Assembly (NCBI RefSeq): GCF_009674485.1 | Contig: NZ_WKJJ01000002.1 | Coordinates: 1-64,000, forward strand | From: Pseudoduganella rivuli | GTDB taxonomy: Bacteria > Pseudomonadota > Gammaproteobacteria > Burkholderiales > Burkholderiaceae_D | Direction of reading: 5' to 3' | Length of the DNA stretch: 64,000 nucleotides | Shown: positions 7,744 to 15,125 of the stretch, in pieces | Numbering within the stretch: position 1 is the stretch's first letter | Layout of the letters: every line of letters begins with the position of its first letter | Position numbers and translations under genes: made by a program | The notes under the pieces: model-generated | The model's database searches: none | What the model was told of the DNA's origin: nothing | What the model saw: only the letters and a program-made list of their open reading frames with translations

Positions 7744-8357
7744 TTTATTGCATTATGTATGTGAGCTAGCACAGTGAAATTAGCTTTAACTGTGCCGGCG
7801 AATTAGCAACATAGCAATCAAAAATTCCGAAATCTCCCAGCATTCAGTACAGCTTTAGTCCATGTGACCATTGATGGCCTGAACTGTCTTGCGCCATACT
7901 TGGGCTAGCAAAAGCAGTTCTGCTGCCGGTTTCAGTACTATGCAACCACTTCAACTGGCATGGAAAATGGGTTTCGCTGGCGGTAGCTGCCTACATCGGT
8001 TACCTGAGCTGGAAAGTAGCTGTAGCCGCTTATCGAACGTTATGCGCCGCAGGCAGGCAAATCCTGGCATCGTGGCGACGGATACGCCGACGCTGACGGC
8101 GGTTAGCTTGAGTGCCCCTGGATTATTCGAAGGACCGCTTCGCTTTGGTCTGGCCAATACCCGAAGCAGCTATCTGCCTGTAGGGCATTTTCCTTAGCTG
8201 ATTTGGCTAGTTTATCTGTACAGCTAAATCAGCAAAATCACCTAAGCCAGACCGGCGGTCGGACGCATAACTTTGCCACTTCACGTTGGACGCATAACCT
8301 TGCCAAACGGCGAAGTTATGGTTCCAGTGACACATTCCAGAATGATGAGGGGAGAAC
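7744..8357. other. Island-to-tRNA junction without a supportable gene
   Basis: These 614 bp hold no convincing reading frame. They contain an 11/12-bp inverted repeat (8197-8208 with 8222-8233), a pair of near-identical direct repeats at 8261-8305 and an inverted partial copy at 8311-8325. The stretch looks like remnant mobile-element or attachment-site DNA between the accessory genes and the tRNA gene. Confidence 0.5.
8261..8305. repeat. Two 18-bp direct repeats next to tRNA-Arg
   Basis: The motif ggacgcataactttgcca (8261-8278) recurs as ggacgcataaccttgcca (8288-8305), 27 bp apart, with 17 of 18 bases identical. A partial inverted copy (gaagttatggttcc) follows at 8312-8325. Repeats with this spacing beside a tRNA 3' end fit transposase- or integrase-binding sites at the end of a mobile element. 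The element itself is not identified. Confidence 0.5.
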
Positions 8358-8433
8358 TGGTGCGGCTGGCGGGGATCGAACCCACAACCCTTGGCTTCGG
8401 AGGCCAATACTCTATCCATTGAGCTACAGCCGC
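8358..8433 (-). tRNA. tRNA-Arg (anticodon CCG)
   Basis: Read on the minus strand, a complete cloverleaf begins GCGGCTGTAGCTCAATGGAT. It has the anticodon stem/loop TTGGC-CTCCGAA-GCCAA (anticodon CCG), a T-arm GTGGGTTCGATCCC, an acceptor pairing GCGGCTG/CAGCCGC, and an encoded CCA at 8358-8360. The 3' end faces the accessory island to the left, the usual arrangement for an integration target. Confidence 0.95.
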
Positions 8434-8624
8434 GCAGGAGGGAACTGAGAAACTCCCGAAGGATACCGGGTCTGGTGCCGTATGTCCACGAAAAGTGTCT
8501 CTTTTGCAGCTTTGCACGTCCATTACCAATTCTTTACGACTATAATCGCTCGTTTGGCGCCCTAGCTGTTCCTGCAATAACAAACACGCCGACGCAAGTT
8601 TCGAAACTGTTACCAAGGAAATTC

Positions 8625-9161
8625 ATGAGCCACGATTCACCGATCCGCACGCCCAAGCAACTTGCAGCAGCCGTCATTGGCTTCTTCGCCGTCACCATCC
8701 TCGGCATCATCCTGCTGGTGCAATATGTCACCAACACCAAACTGACGGGCGCCGGCTCCGAAGGCCAGACTTCGCAAGCCGTTGAAGCGCGCTTGCGCCC
8801 GGTCGCCGACGCGGGCTATACGCTGAAAGACGCGAATGCACCGAAAGTGCTGCAATCCGGCGAAGCCATTTACACGTCGACTTGCCAGGCTTGCCACGGC
8901 ACCGGCGCGGCCGGCGCTCCGAAAGTCGGCGACAGCGCCGCCTGGGGCGCGCGCCTGGCGCAGGGCGAAGCCACTGTCATCAAACACGCGCTGGAAGGCT
9001 TGAAAGCCATGCCGGCCAAGGGCGGCAATCCTGACCTGGACGACGTCGAAGTGGCGCGCGCCGTGGTCTACATGGCCAACAAATCGGGCGGCAAGCTGAA
9101 AGAGCCGGCAGCCCCGGCGCCAGCCGCAGCACCGGCAGCGGCCGAAGCGCCGAAGTCCTGA
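8625..9161 (+). CDS. Membrane-anchored class I cytochrome c (c5-like)
   Basis: A 178-residue protein with an uncleaved N-terminal membrane segment (residues ~12-33), a haem-binding CQACH motif and an AMPAKGG segment carrying the likely axial Met. It ends in an Ala/Pro-rich tail. ATG 8625 follows an AAGGAA ribosome binding site. It would act as a periplasm-facing electron carrier in respiration. Its natural terminator directly downstream has been interrupted by the insertion sequence at 9198. Confidence 0.9.
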   Translation: MSHDSPIRTPKQLAAAVIGFFAVTILGIILLVQYVTNTKLTGAGSEGQTSQAVEARLRPVADAGYTLKDANAPKVLQSGEAIYTSTCQACHGTGAAGAPKVGDSAAWGARLAQGEATVIKHALEGLKAMPAKGGNPDLDDVEVARAVVYMANKSGGKLKEPAAPAPAAAPAAAEAPKS

Positions 9162-9186
9162 ACTTCCCGCGCCGCACGCTGAACCG

Positions 9187-9197
9187 CCCTCCGGGGC
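9187..9197. repeat. Left target-site duplication of the IS4-family element
   Basis: CCCTCCGGGGC is duplicated exactly at 10617-10627 on the other side of the element. The 11-bp length fits IS4-family transposition. Confidence 0.9.
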
Positions 9198-9198
9198 T

Positions 9199-9231
9199 AA
9201 TGCCGTTCAGTTAAGACTGAACGGCATTTTT
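9199..9231 (+). terminator. Hairpin plus T-run at the left end of the IS
   Basis: AATGCCGTTCAGT (9199-9211) and ACTGAACGGCATT (9216-9228) form a 13-bp stem with a TAAG loop, followed by a T-run. It incorporates the inverted repeat and would stop transcription entering the element from the cytochrome gene. Confidence 0.7.
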
Positions 9232-9277
9232 GTTTCAGGGTTGTAAACGTTTCAATTCGCTGTTAACCTGCGTCGCA

Positions 9278-10603
9278 ATGTTCGACGACGCCCTCCATTT
9301 CCTCGCTGATGGCCTAGAGTCGCCTGATTGGAGGCGGCTGGGGCAACATTTGCCTTATGACTGGATCGAGGAGGCGGTGGTCTGCACCCATGCTGTGAGC
9401 ATTCGTCATCGCCGACTGCCTGCTGAGCAAGTGGTCTGGCTGGTGATCGCATTGGCGCTGTATCGGCATAAGTCGATAGGCGAAGTGCTTGATGACTTGG
9501 GTTTGGCGCTGCCGGATACGCAAACGCCTTTCGTGAGCAAGAGTGCGGCAGCACAGGCACGCCAGCGACTTGGCGCCGAACCGCTGCAATGGCTGTTCGA
9601 GCGATCGGCCTTGGCATGGTGCGAGCAAGATCAGCGTGCCTATACATTCAAAGGATTACAGTTGTTCGCCATGGACGGCACAACGCTGCGTACCCACGAT
9701 ACGTTAGATAACCGCGCTCATTTCGGTGCACAAAATTACGCCGGCGGCACTGTGGCGGGCTATCCCCAGGTTCGCGGTGTGACGCTCACCGCGCTGCCCA
9801 CTCATTTGATCCGCAATGCCGTGTTTGGTCCTTACTCGACCAATGAAATGGTCTATGCCAAGCAATTGGTGGCCCATATTCCCGCCGATTCCCTCACCGT
9901 TTTTGACAAGGGTTTCCTATCGGCTGAAATCTTGTGTGCACTGACTGAAGGTGTGGACAATCGTCATTTTCTGATCCCTGCAAAGGCCAACACCAAATGG
10001 GAAGTGCTGGAAGGCGACGAACTCGACGCCATCGTGCGCATGCGAGTATCGCCGCAAGCGCGCGCCAAGTGCCCGGCGTTACCGGAATATTGGGAGGCAC
10101 GCGCTATCACCGTGATCGACTCGCCGACCCGCAAAAGAGTGCTGCTCACGTCACTGCGCGACCGTCGGCGCTATCGTCCCGCTGACATGGCTGCTTGCTA
10201 TGCGCGACGCTGGAGCATTGAAACGAGCTATCGAGAACTCAAGCAAGTCATGCTGGGCAACGCATTCACATTGCGCTCCAAGACGGTCGAAGGCGTGTAT
10301 CAGGAAATATGGGGTACGCTGACCGCATACAACCTTATTCGGCTTGAGATCGCCAAGGCGGCCCTAGCCATCAAGTGCGAACCGTCTGAAGTGAGCTTCA
10401 TCAGGGCGTTTCATTTGATTCAGTTCGAGCTGCACTGGGCCGCCGTCACTCGCTCCTATGGCAAGTTACCTGCATCCATGAAACATTTGCGGGAAAGGCT
10501 GGTTAGCCTTCTGAATGAAGAACGGCCCGGTCGTCAGTTCGACCGGGCCGTCAAAGGCAGACCTAAGAAATATGCCGCTCGGGTATTAAAGAAATGTCCT
10601 TAA
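9278..10603 (+). CDS. IS4-family transposase
   Basis: A 441-residue DDE transposase. FAMDGTTLRTHDT carries the first Asp, TVFDKGFLSA the second, and YARRWSIETSYRELKQ is the Y-(2)-R-(3)-E-(6)-K signature with the catalytic Glu. ATG 9278 gives the usual family N-terminus; an in-frame TTG at 9230 lies in the terminator-like left end and is less likely. The stop is within the right inverted repeat. The gene appears intact. Confidence 0.93.
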   Translation: MFDDALHFLADGLESPDWRRLGQHLPYDWIEEAVVCTHAVSIRHRRLPAEQVVWLVIALALYRHKSIGEVLDDLGLALPDTQTPFVSKSAAAQARQRLGAEPLQWLFERSALAWCEQDQRAYTFKGLQLFAMDGTTLRTHDTLDNRAHFGAQNYAGGTVAGYPQVRGVTLTALPTHLIRNAVFGPYSTNEMVYAKQLVAHIPADSLTVFDKGFLSAEILCALTEGVDNRHFLIPAKANTKWEVLEGDELDAIVRMRVSPQARAKCPALPEYWEARAITVIDSPTRKRVLLTSLRDRRRYRPADMAACYARRWSIETSYRELKQVMLGNAFTLRSKTVEGVYQEIWGTLTAYNLIRLEIAKAALAIKCEPSEVSFIRAFHLIQFELHWAAVTRSYGKLPASMKHLRERLVSLLNEERPGRQFDRAVKGRPKKYAARVLKKCP

Positions 10604-10679
10604 CTGAACGGCATTACCCTCCGGGGCGGTTTTTTTATGCCCGATTGTGGATAAGTCCCCCCTCTTTTTACCTCAAAGC

Positions 10680-10811
10680 AAAAAGGTGCCAGGGACTTTT
10701 TTGACGCATTGCAATCACCCATTGTTGCGGAGCGAGACTCCGCTTCGCGCCGTCTGTGGATAACCGCAGCACTTCCTTGCGGCGTAGAAAAAAAGTCCCT
10801 GGCACCTTTTT
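10680..10811. repeat. 132-bp inverted-repeat element
   Basis: AAAAAGGTGCCAGGGACTTTTTT (10680-10702) is repeated inverted at 10788-10811, enclosing ~85 bp with its own small hairpin (gcggag/ctccgc). It lies between the IS right end and the terminator of the M13 peptidase gene. It looks like a miniature or repetitive extragenic element. Copy number elsewhere is not visible here. Confidence 0.6.
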
Positions 10812-10823
10812 GGGGATGGGCAA

Positions 10824-10850
10824 TAAAAAACCGCCCCGAAGGGCGGTTCG
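10824..10850 (-). terminator. Intrinsic terminator of the first M13 peptidase gene
   Basis: On the minus strand, CCGCCC-TTCG-GGGCGG is followed by TTTTTT, 20 bp downstream of the stop codon. Confidence 0.85.
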
Positions 10851-10869
10851 TGTGCTGCTCAGGCAGTCA

Positions 10870-12924
10870 TTACCAGATGATCACGCGCTCTTTCGGCGGC
10901 AGGTACATCTTGTCGCCTTCCTTGACCTTGAACGCTTCATAGAAGCCCGGCTGGTTGCGCATGGTGCCGTTGGCGCGGAACTGGCCCGGCGAGTGCGGGT
11001 CGGTTTTCACGCGCTTGATCATTTCCGGATCGCGCATCTTGCTGCGCCATACCTGGGCAAAGCCCATGAAGAAGCGCTGGTCGCCCGTCAGGCCGTCGAT
11101 CACCGGCGCCGGCTTGCCCTTCAGCGACAGCTTGTACGCCTTGTATGCGATGGCCACGCCGGAATTGTCGGCAATGTTTTCGCCCAGCGTCAGTTCGCCG
11201 TTGACGTTATAGCCAGGCAGCGGGCTGAACGCGTTGTATTGCGCCACCAGCGCCTTGGTTTTCTTCTCGAAGTTCTTGCCGTCCGATTCCGTCCACCAGT
11301 TGCGCAGGTTGCCGTCGCCGTCGTACTGCGAACCCTGGTCGTCGAAGCCATGGCTGATTTCGTGGCCGATCACGGCGCCGATACCGCCATAGTTGACCGC
11401 GTCATCGGCGTTGGCGTCGAAGAACGGCGGCTGCAGGATCGCGGCCGGGAACACGATTTCATTCATTTCCGGGTTGTAGTACGCATTGATCGTCTGCGGC
11501 GTCATGCCCCACTCGTCGCGGTCGATCGGCTTGCCCAGCTTGTTGATTTCCTTGTTGTAGTCGGCCAGGTTGGAGCGCTGCACGTTGCCCAGCAAGTCAT
11601 CCTTGGACACCACCAGCGCCGAGTAATCGCGCCATTTGTTCGGGTAACCGATCTTCGTGGTGAACTTGGCCAGCTTGGCTTGCGCTTCCTTCTTCGTGGC
11701 CGGGCTCATCCAGTCCAGCTTGTCGATCGATTGCTTGTACGCGGCCATCAGGTTTTTCACCAGCGCTTCCATGCGCGCCTTGCGTTCGGCCGGGAAGTGC
11801 TGTTCCACGTACAGCTTGCCCAGGGATTCACCCAGCGCGCCTTCCACCGTCGCCACACCGCGCTTCCAGCGCGGACGCATTTCCTTGGCGCCCGACAAGG
11901 TGGCGCCATAGAACGCGAAGTTCTCGTCCACGAAAGCTTTCGACAGGTAAGGCGCGCTGGCGCGGATGGTTTGCCACGTGAAGTAGGCTTTCCACGCGTC
12001 CAGCGGGGTCGTGGCCAGCAGGTCGGATACGCCTTTCAGGTACGACGGCTGACTGACGATCACGTAATTGACCTTGCCCGTCACGTTCAGGCCCGCCAGG
12101 TAAGGCGTCCAGTCGAAGTTCGGGGTCAGTTCGTTCAGCTTGGCAATCTCGACCTTGTTGTACGCCTTGACCGGGTCGCGCAATTCGACCGGAGTCCACT
12201 GCACCTTGGCCAGTGCCGTTTCCAGCGCCACGATGGTTTGCGCCTTGGCGGCGGCGTCCTTGTCGCCCGCCAGGGTCAGCATGGCGGCCACGTGCTGCTG
12301 GTACTTGGCCAGGATCTCTGCCAGGCGCGGATCATCCTTGTTCAGGTAGTAATCGCGCTCAGGCAAGCCCAGGCCGCTCTGGTAAAAGTCCACCACGTAT
12401 TTGGTGGAATCCTTGTTGTCCTGGTGGACCGCACCGGTGAACGGCGCAGGCGTGCCAACCTTGGTGAACTGCGCCATCAGGGCCGGGATTTCCTTCTTGT
12501 CCTGCAGTGCGGCGACCCGTGCCAGTTGCTGGTTCAGCGGCGTGATGCCCAGCTGTTCCAGCCGGGCTTCATCCATGAAGCTGGCGTAGAAATCGCCAAT
12601 GCGCTGCGCATCCGCGCCGGCTTTCGGGTTGGCGGCGGCCTGCTCGATGATGGCGCGCAGTTGCGGCTGCGTGTCTTCGTGCAATTTGACGAACGAACCC
12701 CAGCTCGACTTGTCGGCCGGGATTTCCGTCGTGGCCAGCCATTTGCCGCTCAGGTAGGTAAAGAAATCGTCTTGCGCGCGCACGGCAGGATCGATGTATT
12801 CGACGGCAATGCCGGAAGTCGGCTTGGCCATGGATTTCGCGGCGGCGGCGCCGGCGGCGCTGGCCTGGCCGGTGGCGGTTGCCAGCAGGGCCAGGGTCAA
12901 TGCACTGAGCAGATGTCGGTTCAC
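10870..12924 (-). CDS. M13-family zinc metallopeptidase (neprilysin/PepO-like)
   Basis: A 684-residue exported peptidase. It has a signal peptide (residues 1-23, hydrophobic, AxA site), the zinc-binding HEISH in VIGHEISHGFDD, and the third ligand in GENIADNSG. The C-terminal NAFKV...CEW-like ending is replaced by KERVIIW. The length fits the family (~650-700). Members cut short peptides in the periplasm or outside the cell. The start is GTG 12924, with AAGGA upstream. It lies in tandem with a close paralogue on the same strand, 127 bp apart, indicating a local duplication. Confidence 0.93.
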   Translation of the reverse strand: MNRHLLSALTLALLATATGQASAAGAAAAKSMAKPTSGIAVEYIDPAVRAQDDFFTYLSGKWLATTEIPADKSSWGSFVKLHEDTQPQLRAIIEQAAANPKAGADAQRIGDFYASFMDEARLEQLGITPLNQQLARVAALQDKKEIPALMAQFTKVGTPAPFTGAVHQDNKDSTKYVVDFYQSGLGLPERDYYLNKDDPRLAEILAKYQQHVAAMLTLAGDKDAAAKAQTIVALETALAKVQWTPVELRDPVKAYNKVEIAKLNELTPNFDWTPYLAGLNVTGKVNYVIVSQPSYLKGVSDLLATTPLDAWKAYFTWQTIRASAPYLSKAFVDENFAFYGATLSGAKEMRPRWKRGVATVEGALGESLGKLYVEQHFPAERKARMEALVKNLMAAYKQSIDKLDWMSPATKKEAQAKLAKFTTKIGYPNKWRDYSALVVSKDDLLGNVQRSNLADYNKEINKLGKPIDRDEWGMTPQTINAYYNPEMNEIVFPAAILQPPFFDANADDAVNYGGIGAVIGHEISHGFDDQGSQYDGDGNLRNWWTESDGKNFEKKTKALVAQYNAFSPLPGYNVNGELTLGENIADNSGVAIAYKAYKLSLKGKPAPVIDGLTGDQRFFMGFAQVWRSKMRDPEMIKRVKTDPHSPGQFRANGTMRNQPGFYEAFKVKEGDKMYLPPKERVIIW

Positions 12925-13006
12925 AGGTGATGTCCTTCGAGTAGTAGTCGTACCGGCTTATGGCCGGGGGTAAAACTGTAGCACAGCGGAATGACACAAA
13001 GATAGC

Positions 13007-13028
13007 AAAAAGGCCACGTCCGTGGCCT
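13007..13028 (-). terminator. Intrinsic terminator of the second M13 peptidase gene
   Basis: On the minus strand, AGGCCACG-GACGTGGCC is followed by TTTTT, ~24 bp past the stop codon. It separates the two peptidase genes transcriptionally. Confidence 0.8.
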
Positions 13029-13051
13029 CCTTGCTGCACATAAAACGCAAT

Positions 13052-15109
13052 TTACCAGATGATGATGCGGTTTTCCGGCGCCACGTACATCTTGTCGCCG
13101 GCCTTTACGCCAAACGCGTCATAGAAGCCCGGCTGGTTCACCACCGTGCCGTTGGCGCGGAACTGGCCCGGCGAGTGCGGATCGGTTTTCACCTGCTTGA
13201 TCTGCTGCGCTTCGCGCATCTTGCTGCGCCATACCTGGCCAAAGCCCATGTAGAAGCGCTGCTCGCCCGTCAAGCCATCGATCACCGGCGCCGGCTGGCC
13301 GTGCAGCGACAGCTTGTACGCCTTGTACGCAATGGCCAGGCCGGAGTTGTCCGCAATGTTTTCACCCAGCGTCAGCGCGCCGTTGACGTTATAGCCCGGC
13401 AGCGGGCTGTAGCTGTCGTACTGCCTGGTCAGCGCATCGGCCTTGGCCTTGAACTTGGCGCGGTCGTCCGCCGTCCACCAGTCGCGCAGGTTGCCGTCGC
13501 CGTCGGACTGGCTGCCCTTGTCGTCGAAACCGTGGCTGATTTCGTGGCCGATCACGGCGCCGATCGCGCCGTAGTTGACGGCATCGTCGGCCGCCGCGTT
13601 GAAGAACGGCGGCTGCAGGATCGCGGCCGGGAACACGATTTCGTTGGCGGTCGAACGGTAATACGCATTGACCGTTTGCGGCGTCATGCCCCACTCTTCG
13701 CGGTCGACCGGTGCGCCCAGCTTGGCGATGTTGCGCTTGTAGGAGAATTCCGCGGCGCGGCGCATGTTGCCCGCCAGGTCGCCGGCCACGATGGACAGCG
13801 CGCTGTAATCGCGCCACTTGTTCGGATAGCCGATCTTGGTGGTGAACTTGGCCAGCTTGGCTTGCGCTTCACGCTTGGTGTCCGGGCTCATCCAGTCCAG
13901 CTGGTCGATGCTGTCCTTGTAGGCGGCCAGCAGGTTTTTCACCAGCCCTTCCATGCGCACCTTGCGCTCGGCCGGGAAGTACGTGGTCACGTACAGCTGG
14001 CCCATGCCTTCGCCGATGGCGCCTTCCACCGTGGCCACGCCGCGTTTCCAGCGGGGCGGCTGCGCGGTCACGCCGCTGATCACGCCTTCATAAAACGCGA
14101 AGTCCGCGTCGGCAAACGCTTTCGACAGGTACGGCGACGCATCGCGCAGCAATTGCCATTCGAAGTACGATTTCAGCGTATCGAGCGGGGTGGCGTCGAC
14201 CACCTTGGCAAAGCCCGCCAGGTAGCTTGGCTGGTTGACGATCACATAGTCGGTCTTGGTGGCCACGCCGGCCTTGCCCATCACATCCAGCCAGTCGTAA
14301 CCGGGCGCCATATCACCCAGCTTGGCGATGTCGGTCTTGTTGTAGCGTTTGACGGGGTCGCGGTTGTCGACCTTGGTCCACTGCACTTCCGCCAGCGCGG
14401 TTTCGAATTCCATGATGGCTTGCGCCGCCGCTTCCGGCGTCTTGTGGCCTGCCAGCTTCAGGATATTGGCCACGTGCGCCACATACTTGGTACGGATGCC
14501 GGCCAGGCGCTCGTCATCTTTTTTCAGGTAGTAATCGCGGTCCGGCAACCCCAGGCCGCTTTGCGTTACGTATGCCGCGTTCTTCAGCGAATCGCGCGCA
14601 TCGGTGCTCACATAAATCGCATACGGCGTCGGCACGCCGATGCGCGACAGGCGCGCGATCAGGCCCGGCAGCGCTTTCTTGTCCTTGATGCCACGGATCT
14701 GGCTCAGTTCACCCGACAGCGGCTTGATGCCCTGCTTTTCCAGCAGCGCTTCATTCATGTAGCTGGCATACAGGTCGGCGATTTTCTGCTCGTTGCTGCC
14801 CGCCTTGTTCTTCCGGGTTTGCAAATCTTCGATGATGGAACGCAGTTGCGGCAACGTGTCGTCGCGCAGCTTGGCGAACGAACCCCAGCTGGATTTGTCG
14901 TCCGGGATTTGCGTGGTCTTCAGCCATTCGCCGTTCAGGTGCTGGAAGAAATCATCCTGCGGACGCACCTTGGCGTCGATGTACTGCGTATCGATTCCCG
15001 AGGTTAGCGCGGCCGGAGCCGATTGATGTTCATGGCCTTCATGGGCAAAGGCGGGGCCATAGGCGGCGAGCAGGCTCAAGGCCAGGGTGCTCAGCAGGGT
15101 GCGTTTCAC
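13052..15109 (-). CDS. M13-family zinc metallopeptidase, tandem paralogue
   Basis: A 685-residue protein clearly homologous along its length to the neighbouring peptidase (shared HEISHGFDD, GENIADNSG, ANEIVFPAAILQPPFF and NRIIIW-type C-terminus). Its N-terminus differs: a signal peptide followed by a His/Glu-rich mature start (HEGHEHQSA). The start is GTG 15109, with GGAGAG upstream. Its own terminator lies at 13007-13028, so it is transcribed separately from its paralogue or with the TonB receptor gene, which ends only 16 bp upstream. The substrate is unknown. Confidence 0.93.
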   Translation of the reverse strand: MKRTLLSTLALSLLAAYGPAFAHEGHEHQSAPAALTSGIDTQYIDAKVRPQDDFFQHLNGEWLKTTQIPDDKSSWGSFAKLRDDTLPQLRSIIEDLQTRKNKAGSNEQKIADLYASYMNEALLEKQGIKPLSGELSQIRGIKDKKALPGLIARLSRIGVPTPYAIYVSTDARDSLKNAAYVTQSGLGLPDRDYYLKKDDERLAGIRTKYVAHVANILKLAGHKTPEAAAQAIMEFETALAEVQWTKVDNRDPVKRYNKTDIAKLGDMAPGYDWLDVMGKAGVATKTDYVIVNQPSYLAGFAKVVDATPLDTLKSYFEWQLLRDASPYLSKAFADADFAFYEGVISGVTAQPPRWKRGVATVEGAIGEGMGQLYVTTYFPAERKVRMEGLVKNLLAAYKDSIDQLDWMSPDTKREAQAKLAKFTTKIGYPNKWRDYSALSIVAGDLAGNMRRAAEFSYKRNIAKLGAPVDREEWGMTPQTVNAYYRSTANEIVFPAAILQPPFFNAAADDAVNYGAIGAVIGHEISHGFDDKGSQSDGDGNLRDWWTADDRAKFKAKADALTRQYDSYSPLPGYNVNGALTLGENIADNSGLAIAYKAYKLSLHGQPAPVIDGLTGEQRFYMGFGQVWRSKMREAQQIKQVKTDPHSPGQFRANGTVVNQPGFYDAFGVKAGDKMYVAPENRIIIW

Positions 15110-15125
15110 GTACTACTCTCCTTGG

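Larger units (their letters stand above)
9198..10616 (+). mobile_element. Complete IS4-family insertion sequence, 1419 bp
   Basis: The element is bounded by perfect 18-bp terminal inverted repeats (TAATGCCGTTCAGTTAAG at 9198-9215; its reverse complement at 10599-10616) and an 11-bp target duplication. It carries one intact transposase gene. Perfect inverted repeats and an intact reading frame suggest recent insertion. The target was the intrinsic terminator of the cytochrome c gene. The transposase stop codon lies inside the right inverted repeat. Confidence 0.95.

Noticed and set aside
7889..8197. 102-codon open frame in the island junction
   Set aside because: No ribosome binding site, no recognisable domain, and it lies in repeat-bearing remnant DNA.
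8203..8448. 81-codon frame across the tRNA gene
   Set aside because: It reads through tRNA-Arg and the direct repeats and cannot be a real gene.
10756..12930. 724-codon open frame on the plus strand opposite the first M13 peptidase
   Set aside because: It is a high-GC antisense shadow: very Arg/Val/His-rich, no recognisable domain, and the minus strand carries an intact M13 peptidase with zinc motifs.
13022..15007. 661-codon open frame opposite the second M13 peptidase
   Set aside because: Same shadow pattern as the paralogous gene, no domain.
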